DNA of 64,000 bases from assembly GCF_010894455.1 (NCBI RefSeq), contig NZ_JAAIXY010000006.1:124001-188000 (forward strand). Direction: 5' to 3'. The DNA is from Myxococcus eversor. Its GTDB lineage: Bacteria > Myxococcota > Myxococcia > Myxococcales > Myxococcaceae. The notes beneath the pieces are model-generated. The model was not told the origin of the DNA, ran no database searches, and saw only the letters and a program-made list of their open reading frames with translations. This document shows positions 46,867 through 55,100 of the stretch, piece by piece (position 1 is the stretch's first letter; the number at the start of each line of letters is the position of its first letter). A program made the translations under genes and the position numbers.

Positions 46867-48215
46867 AGGTGTTCATCTTCACGGGCCCCACGCTGCGAGC
46901 CGAAGAGGCTCGCGCGGAGCTGGACGGGGTGTACCTGCCGCCCGTGCAGCAAGGGGACGTCTACCGGGCCGCGATGGAGAAGCCGGCGGCCATCGGCATC
47001 ATCGACGGCTTCTTCGAGCATGTGCCCGCGGTGTGGCACAAGGAGATCCTCTGGGCCTTGTCCGAAGGCATCCACGTCTTCGGCGCCGCGAGCATGGGCG
47101 CGCTGCGGGCCGCGGAGCTGGTGTCCTTCGGCATGGAGGGTGTCGGCGCCATCTTCGAGGACTTCCAGCGCGGCGTGCTGGAGGATGATGACGAGGTGGC
47201 GGTAGCGCACGCGAGCGCCGAGGACCACTGGAAGCCGCTGTCCGAGGCGATGGTGAATGTCCGCGCCACGCTGGCGGCGGCGCGCAATGCCCTGGTGGTG
47301 AGCGAGGACACGCGCGCGGCGCTGGAGCGACTGGCCAAGTCCCTCTTCTACGTGGAGCGCGTGTGGCCCACGGTGTTGAACCGGGCGGCGCGCGAGGGGC
47401 TTCCTGTCGCGGAGCTGGAGGCGCTCAAGGCCTGGCTGCCCGAGGGGCGCGTCGACGCGAAGCGCGCGGATGCGGTGGCGCTGCTGCGCACGATTCGAGC
47501 GCGGATGGAGGCGGGGCTCGGGCCCAAGGAGACGCGCTTCCCCTTCCAGCACACGGACGCGTGGGAGGAGGCGCGAAGGCGCGCGGGCAGACAGCCGTTG
47601 CGCTACGCGGCGAACCCCCTGGAGGGAGTGGCCTCCGAGGCGCTGCTCGATGAACTGCGACTGCGTGGAGGATTGAAGGAGGCGCGACGCTCGAGCATGG
47701 CGCGCGCGCTCGCGGTGGAGGAGGCGCGGCGGCTGGGGCGGGAGCCGGGCGCGGAGGAACTGCACGCGACGGAAGCGGCGTTGCTACACGAGCGACAGCT
47801 CACTCCCGAGACCTTCAAGCGGTGGAAGTCGGAGCAGTACGTCGACGATGTGTCTCGGCTGCTGCGCGACGAGTCGCATGTCCGCTGGGTGGAGACCCTG
47901 TTCGAGCCGGACGTGCTGCGCCACCTGGCGGACCACCTGCGTTTGACGGGCGAGTACGGCGCACTGGTGCAACGGGCGAAGGACAAGGAGGAGGTACTCG
48001 CGGAGGCGGGGCTCTCCGCGCCACGCCTGGAGGACGCGGGCATCACCGAGGGCGCCCTGTGGGCCTGGTACTTCGAAGAACACCAGGGACGGATGGTGCC
48101 GAGCCCGCTCCATCAGGCCGCGCGTGACGAAGGCTTCCCGGACATCGACTCCATGCGACGGGCCGCGCTGCGCGAGCTCTGCTACGTGCTCGCGAAGGCC
48201 GGCGAGGCAGCCTGA
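46863..48215 (+). CDS. TfuA-like protein with long C-terminal extension
   Basis: Residues 1-210 match TfuA: VFIFTGPTL, PPVQQGDVYRA, AIGIIDGFFE...VWHKEILWAL and VFGAASMGALRAAEL. TfuA proteins help YcaO enzymes make thioamides, as in thioviridamide biosynthesis and methyl-coenzyme M reductase modification. The remaining 240 residues (about 211-450) are helical and Arg/Glu/Ala-rich with no assignment; ordinary TfuA proteins are about half this length. ATG at 46863 overlaps the YcaO stop by 4 bases. Two hairpins follow the gene. Confidence 0.88.
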   Translation: MKVFIFTGPTLRAEEARAELDGVYLPPVQQGDVYRAAMEKPAAIGIIDGFFEHVPAVWHKEILWALSEGIHVFGAASMGALRAAELVSFGMEGVGAIFEDFQRGVLEDDDEVAVAHASAEDHWKPLSEAMVNVRATLAAARNALVVSEDTRAALERLAKSLFYVERVWPTVLNRAAREGLPVAELEALKAWLPEGRVDAKRADAVALLRTIRARMEAGLGPKETRFPFQHTDAWEEARRRAGRQPLRYAANPLEGVASEALLDELRLRGGLKEARRSSMARALAVEEARRLGREPGAEELHATEAALLHERQLTPETFKRWKSEQYVDDVSRLLRDESHVRWVETLFEPDVLRHLADHLRLTGEYGALVQRAKDKEEVLAEAGLSAPRLEDAGITEGALWAWYFEEHQGRMVPSPLHQAARDEGFPDIDSMRRAALRELCYVLAKAGEAA

Positions 48216-48220
48216 TTCCT

Positions 48221-48276
48221 GGCCCAGCGAAGGTGCTGGGCCATTCACTCCGACGCAGGCGGCCCGACAGGCCGCC
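48221..48276. terminator. Two hairpins between tfuA and the convergent methyltransferase gene
   Basis: GGCCCAGC (48221-48228) pairs with GCTGGGCC (48235-48242) around a 6-base loop. GGCGGCC (48258-48264) pairs with GGCCGCC (48270-48276) around a 5-base loop and is followed by TCTT. They fill the short gap between convergent genes and suit a bidirectional terminator. Confidence 0.7.
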
Positions 48277-48287
48277 TCTTGCTGGAG

Positions 48288-49235
48288 TCAGCTGTTCCCG
48301 CGAGCCGGCTTCTTCTTCGGTGCCGCCTCCGGCTTCGCCTTCTGCGCCGAGGCCTTCCGCACCGAAGTCACCTTCTCCGTCGAGGACGGCTTCTTCGTCG
48401 CCATGACCTTCGGCGCCGACGTCTTCTCAGGAGTCCCCTGCTCCACCGCGCCCGGCTCTGGCTGCAGGACGAACACCCGGTCCAACCGCCGACTGCCGCG
48501 TGCCACGGGTGAGTTCACGTCGTAGTCGAAGTCATACGCGGCCAGCACGCGCAGCGCCGCGTTACGGAACAGCTTGCCCGCCTGCACCGCGTCGTACGTG
48601 CGGAAGAACCACGTCGTCTCGATGAGCCAGTCCTTCCCAGGCCCGGTGATGCGCAGTCGGTTGCGCATGGGCGAGCGTCGAGCGCGACGGTCCGGCAAGC
48701 CCTCGTGCGTGTTGCAGACGACCTTGTCCTTGCCCACGCGCCCCAGCCACCGCTCGTGCTCGGGCACACTCCGTGAGTAGTCCGTGAGGTGGAAGCCGAG
48801 GACATAGATGCCGTTCGGCTTGAGCAGCCGCCGCGTCCCCTTCAGGTGCGCCAGCGCCGCCGCCTCGCTGTCCAGGTACCGGAAGGTGGAGACCAGGTTG
48901 TGCGCGACATCCACCCTCCCCTCCAGCTCGGGCACGAAGAACTCCTCCATGCGAGACGGAGCCAGCTTCACCCGTCGGCGCTCCGCCGGAGTCAGCCGCT
49001 TGCGCGCATGCGCGAGCATGGCCTCGGAGATGTCGTAGCCCGCCACCTTCATGCCGCGACTGGCGGCCTCGGCCACCAACCGTCCCGCGCCACACGCGGG
49101 CTCCAACCACTGCGAGCCTCCCGTGCCATGACGCGCGCTGAGCGCCTGGAGGAAATCCGCCTCCCGCACGGTGTCGGTGCCGAAGATGGCCTCGTAGTAC
49201 TCCGGGTGCTCGTACCAGTCAGTGCGTTTTTCCAT
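48288..49235 (-). CDS. SAM-dependent methyltransferase with histone-H1-like tail
   Basis: This is a 315-aa class I methyltransferase. The SAM-binding region includes LEPACGAGRLVAEAASRGMKVAGYDISEAMLAHARKR, with motif I as EPACGAGR. A VDVAHNLVSTFRYL segment and an LLKPNGIYVLGFHL segment follow. The substrate is unknown. Residues about 262-315 form a Lys/Ala/Pro-rich tail (KVMATKKPSSTEK, AQKAKPEAAPKKKPARG) like that of histone H1 or nucleoid proteins, which suggests nucleic-acid or nucleoid binding. It is convergent with tfuA and need not be part of that locus. Confidence 0.85.
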   Translation of the reverse strand: MEKRTDWYEHPEYYEAIFGTDTVREADFLQALSARHGTGGSQWLEPACGAGRLVAEAASRGMKVAGYDISEAMLAHARKRLTPAERRRVKLAPSRMEEFFVPELEGRVDVAHNLVSTFRYLDSEAAALAHLKGTRRLLKPNGIYVLGFHLTDYSRSVPEHERWLGRVGKDKVVCNTHEGLPDRRARRSPMRNRLRITGPGKDWLIETTWFFRTYDAVQAGKLFRNAALRVLAAYDFDYDVNSPVARGSRRLDRVFVLQPEPGAVEQGTPEKTSAPKVMATKKPSSTEKVTSVRKASAQKAKPEAAPKKKPARGNS

Positions 49236-49309
49236 GGATGGGTGCCCGTTCGGGCGCGCGCATCCTCAGGGCCCTCGCGTCGAAAGCCAAGTCAAAGCGC
49301 GTCAGCCCC

Positions 49310-50404
49310 TCACGCGGTCCGCTGTTCCGGTGACACCGCTGGCGAGCCAGCTGACGCGGCCCCCGGGCTCGACATCGCGTCACGCAACCGCACCCCGAGC
49401 ATCCTTCGCAACAACACCACGCCCAGCGGCAGCGGCAACCACAGGGTGAACCCCCGAAGCAACATCACCGCCGTGAGCCCCACCTCCACGGGCACTCCCA
49501 GCGAGCTCAAAGTCCCCACCGCGGTGGCCTCGAACGTCCCCACGCCTCCCGGGATGATGCTCAGGGTCATCACCAGCGTCGCCAGCATGAACGCGGCGAA
49601 CACATCCGGGAAGTCCACCGCGTTCCCCACCGCGAGGAGCATGCACGAGAGTGTGAGCGCATCCAGCAAGAAGGTCCCGAACTGCAAAGCGCCCGCGCGC
49701 AGCAGCAGCCACTTGTTCCGCACCAGCTCGGGAGGCACCTGGGAGATGGACTCCAGCAACCCCGTGAGCCCGGGGATGCGACGCGCCCAGCGCGGCGGCT
49801 GCCAGCCTCCATGCCGCGTCAGCCAGAGGATTCCAAACGGCACCGCGCACGCGAGCGCCGCGAAGGCCGTGGCCAGGCCCAGGATGGCCGCATGCAACTG
49901 GGCACGAAACCAGAGGGTGAGGATGGCGATGACCACGGCCACGGCATGCGCCGCGTAGAAGGACACCATGTCCACCAGCAGCGCCGCGGTCGCCACCCGA
50001 GGAGGAGCTCCTTCCTTCTGAAGCCCCTTCATCACCACCACCGAGCCACCGATACCCGCCGTGGGCACGAGCTGGTCGAAGGAGAGCTTCATCAACGACA
50101 GGCTCGCGGTGCGCATCCACGGAGCCTTCACCCCCGCCGCGCGCAGCGTCACCAGCCAGCAACCCGCCATCGTGAGGTACGAGAACACCTGAAGCACCGC
50201 ACCCACCAGCAGCCACTCCGGCCGCGCGCGCTTCAGCATCAGGGCGAACTGGCGCGCCTCCCCGAAGCGCAGCACCACGAAGACGACGAACGCCACCAGC
50301 AACACCACGCCAGGAAGCCAGCCCCATACGCTGTTCCGTCGCGACGAGCCGTCCGCCGGCGCGGAGGAGACGGCGATACCAGAGCCGGAGTGTCCCTCGT
50401 GCAT
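49310..50404 (-). CDS. Lysylphosphatidylglycerol synthase-type transmembrane protein
   Basis: This 364-aa membrane protein has about eight helices and resembles the flippase-like transmembrane domain of LPG synthase/UPF0104 proteins: SLMKLSFDQLVPTAGIGGSVVVMKGL, and LSIIPGGVGTFEATAVGTLSSLGVP near the C-terminus. The catalytic acyltransferase domain of MprF is absent, so only the membrane part is present. ATG at 50404 is 16 bases after the CBS gene stop, suggesting co-transcription. The frame is open upstream only as overlap with the CBS gene. Confidence 0.82.
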   Translation of the reverse strand: MHEGHSGSGIAVSSAPADGSSRRNSVWGWLPGVVLLVAFVVFVVLRFGEARQFALMLKRARPEWLLVGAVLQVFSYLTMAGCWLVTLRAAGVKAPWMRTASLSLMKLSFDQLVPTAGIGGSVVVMKGLQKEGAPPRVATAALLVDMVSFYAAHAVAVVIAILTLWFRAQLHAAILGLATAFAALACAVPFGILWLTRHGGWQPPRWARRIPGLTGLLESISQVPPELVRNKWLLLRAGALQFGTFLLDALTLSCMLLAVGNAVDFPDVFAAFMLATLVMTLSIIPGGVGTFEATAVGTLSSLGVPVEVGLTAVMLLRGFTLWLPLPLGVVLLRRMLGVRLRDAMSSPGAASAGSPAVSPEQRTA

Positions 50405-50420
50405 GAGCGCACCCACCCCA

Positions 50421-50861
50421 TCAAGGAGCGGAGACTCCCGCCGAGTCGTCCGCGCGAGCCGCGACGGAATCGAGCAGCCGCGCCGCCATCCGCATGAAGT
50501 CGGCCTCGGTGACGATTCCCACCAGGCGCCGCTCGCGGTCCACCACGGGCAGACAGCCGAAGCGGTGGTCCAGCAGCTTGTAGATGGCGTCGCGCACCGG
50601 CAGGTCCGAGCGCACCATCTCCACATCCCTCGACATGATGCGCGCGACGGAGATGGGGTCCAGGTTCCGCGTCGAGAACTGGCGCGCCAACGCGCGAATC
50701 AAGTCGCGATGACTCACCAGCCCCACCAACCGTCCCTCCCGCACCACCGGCAGGTGCCGGATGTGGTTGAGCTTCAGCAGGTCGTCCACGCGGACCAGGT
50801 CATCGGTCTCCTCCAGCGTGACGACATCCCGGGTCATCAGGTCGCCCACGGCGAGCATCAT
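50421..50861 (-). CDS. CBS domain pair protein
   Basis: This 146-aa protein consists of two CBS domains (about 5-60 and 75-130): DLMTRDVVTLEETDDLVRVDDLLKLNHIRHLPVV...GLVSHRDLIRAL, then IMSRDVEMVRSDLPVRDAIYKLLDHRFGCLPVV...GIVTEADFMRM. CBS pairs bind adenosine nucleotides and act as energy sensors. Both ATG codons at 50861 and 50858 could start it; GGAGG lies 7 bases upstream of the first. It shares an operon with the membrane protein downstream, which it may regulate. Confidence 0.92.
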   Translation of the reverse strand: MMLAVGDLMTRDVVTLEETDDLVRVDDLLKLNHIRHLPVVREGRLVGLVSHRDLIRALARQFSTRNLDPISVARIMSRDVEMVRSDLPVRDAIYKLLDHRFGCLPVVDRERRLVGIVTEADFMRMAARLLDSVAARADDSAGVSAP

Positions 50862-50995
50862 GAGACTGCCTCCGCCCAAGCCGCGAGCCTCGCGCGCACC
50901 ATGCGCCGCCCGGGCCGAGTCCTCTCCAGGGTGCGCCCGCGTCCCGCTTCGCGCAGCACCTGGGCGGACAGGCGGACAGGGGCCGGCGTCCCCAC

Positions 50996-51607
50996 CTACC
51001 CCGATGCGCTGGAAATCAGACGCTCATCTCGCGCGAGCTCGCGAAGCCGGTCCTTCAGGCCCTTGAACTGCTGACGCAGGACGGCCGCCTTCTTGTGGAG
51101 TCCCTCGGAGGACTGGGTCCCCCCGAGCTCGCGCGCGACATCCAACCAGGACATCCGCCGGTCCACCCTCAGCACCAGGAGGTTGCGCTCGCCCGGCTCC
51201 AGCTTCGCGCGCAGGGTTCGGAAGCGGTCCTTCACGGGCGTCTGGAGCCAGGGCGCCGTGCCTGACCGCTCGACGTGCATGAGGCCGACCAGCTCCTGGC
51301 TCGCCACCCTGTCCCTGCGTGGCGAGGAGGCGGCGGACATCCGGTACGCGACATTGCGCGCCACGCGGTACGCCCACGTCCTGAACGAGCTCTCCCACCG
51401 AAAGCCTGGCAGGTCCCTCACCAGGCTCTCGCAGAAGATGCTGAAGGCCTCTCGCGCCTGCTCCGGCTCTCTCGACAACGTCACCAGCAACCTGCGTATC
51501 TCCGGGCCATAGCCCTCCACCGCTGCCTCCACCGCGCCCGCGGCGTCTCCCAGGCCGCAGTGCTCGCGAATCCTCCGCTCCAGCGCTTCTCTCTCCTTTG
51601 GCGACAT
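50996..51607 (-). CDS. Atypical sigma-70 family RNA polymerase sigma factor
   Basis: This 203-aa protein has a region 2 (about 55-90, EAFSIFCESLVRDLPGFRWESSFRTWAYRVARNVAYR) and a region 4 (about 135-190, KLEPGERNLLVLRVDRRMSWLDVARELGG), so it resembles an ECF-type sigma factor. It differs by an unusually long linker between them (about 91-130) and by a charged C-terminal extension after region 4 (GLHKKAAVLRQQFKGLKDRLRELAR). No anti-sigma gene is adjacent. GGAGG lies 8 bases before ATG at 51607. The target promoters are unknown. Confidence 0.85.
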   Translation of the reverse strand: MSPKEREALERRIREHCGLGDAAGAVEAAVEGYGPEIRRLLVTLSREPEQAREAFSIFCESLVRDLPGFRWESSFRTWAYRVARNVAYRMSAASSPRRDRVASQELVGLMHVERSGTAPWLQTPVKDRFRTLRAKLEPGERNLLVLRVDRRMSWLDVARELGGTQSSEGLHKKAAVLRQQFKGLKDRLRELARDERLISSASG

Positions 51608-51744
51608 CCTTCGCACCTCCCAGCGGATGGAATGGCGTCCGCCGTCATCGTGACGAAGCCGGTGTCCGAGTGAATTCACATCCATGCCGGCCCGTCCCCA
51701 TCTCAGTGGACAGCGGCACGGCCGCCTCACCCAGAGACACCCGC

Positions 51745-52128
51745 ATGCCTCTCATCCTCCTCGTCGACGATGATTCGACCCTCCTCGAAATCTACACCGA
51801 GGCTCTCGAACAACTGGGCTGCGACGTCGCCTCCGCGCCGGAAGGCGAGATGGCCCTGTCGCTCGCGCTTGCGCTGAAGCCGGACCTCATCCTCACCGAC
51901 GTGATGATGCCGGGGATGAGCGGTCTGGAGCTGTGCCGGCGGCTGCGCGCGGATGAGCGGCTGTGTCGCATTCCGCGCATCGTCCACAGCAGCATGGAGT
52001 GCCGGCCCAGCGCGCCCGGTGAGGTCTTCCTGCGCAAGTCCGGAGAGCTGTCGGAGCTCTTGCGGTGTGTCGCGCAGGGCCTCGCCCATGGCGACCCGCC
52101 CTCCGCCGAGATGTCCTCCGCGGCGTGA
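51745..52128 (+). CDS. Single-domain response regulator
   Basis: This 127-aa receiver domain has the acidic cluster D8-D10, phosphoacceptor D52 (LILTDVMMPGMSG) and the conserved lysine in FLRKSG. The conserved Thr/Ser position is S81 or S82 in HSSME. There is no output domain. ATG at 51745 begins the conserved strand. It is divergent from the sigma factor gene and convergent with the giant kinase (4-bp gap), which could be a partner. Confidence 0.9.
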   Translation: MPLILLVDDDSTLLEIYTEALEQLGCDVASAPEGEMALSLALALKPDLILTDVMMPGMSGLELCRRLRADERLCRIPRIVHSSMECRPSAPGEVFLRKSGELSELLRCVAQGLAHGDPPSAEMSSAA

Positions 52129-52132
52129 GGCG

Positions 52133-55100
52133 TCAGTCCCACTCCGCCAGCAGCGCACGCGCGGCCCAGGCATCCGCGAGCACCTGCCTGCCGGAGTAGA
52201 CTTCCTTCAGCGACTCCAACAGCACCCGCGCCTCCGCCGCCTCGCCGGTGTGACGCGCCAGTCTCGCCAGCTCCACGGCCGCGCCCAGCTCGTGCAGTCG
52301 AGCACCCGTGTCACGCGCCACCGCGAGCGAGCGTCGGAAGCACTCGCGAGCCTCGCCGACGTCCCTTCGTAGAAGCAGGAGCTGTCCCTGCACGCGCAGC
52401 AACGTCGCCAGGTGGTGACGCGCCACGCGCCCTTCCACGTGCACCCGGGCCTCGCGCACGGCGGCAAGTCCCTCGTCTACTCGCCCTCCCGCGAGGTACG
52501 CGCGAGCCAGCGTCGTCAAGCACCCGCCCTGGAGCAGCGTCGCCCCCATTCTCGTCATCAGCGCGATTCCCTCGTGGATGCGCGCGACACCGCCCTCCAC
52601 GTCGCCCAGGAAGGCCAGTGAGAGGCCGTGCATGCAGATGCTTCCCACCAGGGGCAACGGGAAGCCGTACTCCACACAAAGGCCCACGGCCCGCCCTGAC
52701 ACCTCCAGCAACATCGCCGGGTCTCCACGCTCCAGCGCCAGCATCGCGCCGAAGAGGGACACCGTGGCGATGGCGTAGGGATGGCTCATGGACTCCGCGA
52801 GCGCGAAGGCCCGAGCCTGCGTCGCGAGCGCGGTGTCGGTGTGGCCCAGCACCAGCTCGCTCACCGCCAGGTACATCAGCGCGTGCAGGCACTGCTCGGA
52901 GGCATGCCCCAGCCTGCCGCCGCGAATCTGCGCGAGCTGCTCCGCCACGCCCTCCCGACCGAGCAGCGCCTTCACCTCCAGGCCATGGCTCCGACAGGAC
53001 GTGTAGTCCGCCCGCCAGAAGGCCTGGCTGTTGAGCGCGCCGTGCAACACCACGCGCGTCTCCAGGTCCGCATGCGCGTCGCCCTGACAGCGGAAGAGCT
53101 CCGCGAGGTGGTCCATGCCCTCGCCATCGCCGCGCGCCAGCGCGATGTTCCACAGCCCCCAGAAGAGCGGCGTCGGAATGCACTGCGACGGGTCACATAG
53201 CGCGGCGGCTCGCGTGAAGACGTCCTCCACCTCGCGCGTGCCGAAGCCCTTCGAGGCCACCAGCGCCTGCCCCAGCTCCACGCGCAACACCATGTCGCAT
53301 TCATCCCGCTCGCGGGAGGGGGGCAGGAGTTCGAGCTGCCCCAGCGCTCGCGTGTAGTGGCTGATGGCCTCCGGGAACGCCGACTTCGCGCCCGCGAGCT
53401 GGCCCGCGCTCCGCCAGGACTCCATCGCCTGCCGCGTCAGCCCCGCCAGCGTGGCGTGGTGGGCCACCATCTCCGGCTGCTCCTCCACCACCTCGGGGAA
53501 CTGCTCGGAGAGCACCTGGACGACGCGGCCGTGGTAGCGCTGGCGCGTGCTGCGCAAGAGCGACTGGTAGGCCGCCTCTTGAATGAGCGCGTGTCGGAAG
53601 GCGTACGTGGTGCATGGCGGTTGACCCTGGCGGAAGAGCAACCCGGCCTGTTCCAGTCGCTCCAACTCCGGCTGCAGCTCGTCTTCCTGGAGGAAGGACA
53701 CCGCGCGCAGCGTCTCGTAGTTGAACTCGCGTCCCAGCGTGGCCGCGAGCTGCACCTGGGAGCGCTGTCGAGGAGGAAGCTGGTCCAGGCGCGCGAGGAG
53801 CAGCTCGTGCAACACCGCCGGCACGGCGGAGAGCGTCTCGCCAGAGTCACCTCGCGCGGCCTCCTGCTCCAGCACCACGCGCGTCAGCTCTTCGACGAAG
53901 AGGGGGACGCCGTCCGTCCGTGACACCAGCCGCGCCACCGTGTTCGGAGCCAGGGCGCGCTGGCCCGCGACTTCTCGCACCAGGGCCGCGGTGGCCTCCG
54001 GAGGCAGGGGCTCCACATCCAGCGAATGGAACGCCGCGCTCTGTCCCCACGCATGCTCGAAGCCCGGGCGCGCGGTGAGCAGTACACACAGGCGAGTCCC
54101 CTCCAGTCGCTCCAGCAACACACCCAGGAACTGGAGGGTGGAAGGGTCCGCCCAGTGCAGGTCCTCCACCACCAGCACCACGGGGCGGCGCACGTCCTCA
54201 TGGCGGAACAGCTCCACCAGGGCCTTCATCATCGCGGCCCGCTGCCGCTCACCGGACAGGTGAAGGAAGGGAGAGCCCTCCGGCACGGGCAGCGACAGGA
54301 ACGCGGCGAGCGGACACGAGAGCTCCACGTCCACGCCCAACACGCCCAGGCGCTCCACCATCCGCTCCAGCTTGCGCTCGGGCGCATCGTCGCGCGCGAA
54401 GCCCAGGAAGCGCTGGAGCCAGTCGATGAGCGGGTGGAAGGCGCTGCCCGTCCCCCGCACACCGCACTGACACCGCGCCCAGGTGCTCGTGCCAGGAGCC
54501 TCGCGGTCGTGCAGCTCCTGGACGAGCCGCGACTTGCCGATGCCCGCCTCCCCTCGCAGCAGGACGCCCACGCCGCGCCCTCCCAGCGCCTCCGCCCGCC
54601 ACGTCGTGAGGCGCTGGAGTTCCCGCTCGCGCCCCACCAGCGGCGACAGCGCGCCGACCACGAGCGCCCGGTCGAAGCGGCTCGCCCCCGGCCTCTCTCC
54701 CAGCGCCTCGTGCACGTCCAGCCATGACGTGCCCGACAGTCCCTCGAAGGCCCAGGCGCCCAGCGAGCGCGTGCGGATGCGGCCTCGCACCAGCGCATGT
54801 GTTCCCTCCGTGAGCAACACCGCGTCCGGTCCCGCCTGCGCGGCCAGCCACGAGGCCACCTTCGGCGCTTCACCCTGCATGGGAGGCGCGGTCCCATGCA
54901 GCAGCGGCGACGCATCCGCCAGCGCGACACGGTCCGTGTGCAGCCCCACCTTCACCACCACGCCCGGAGGCCCCAGCCCCGCCAGCTCACCGGGCAGCAC
55001 CTCTTGCAGTCGCAGCGCCGCGCGCACCGCTCGCTCCGAATCCCCCTCGCGCGCCACGGGGAAGCCGAAGCACGCGAGCACCTCCGCGCCCACCGCGAGC

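Noticed and set aside
48288..49235. Methyltransferase as a tailoring enzyme of the YcaO-TfuA locus
   Set aside because: It is on the opposite strand, separated by two terminator-like hairpins, and carries a nucleoid-type tail; proximity alone is not enough.
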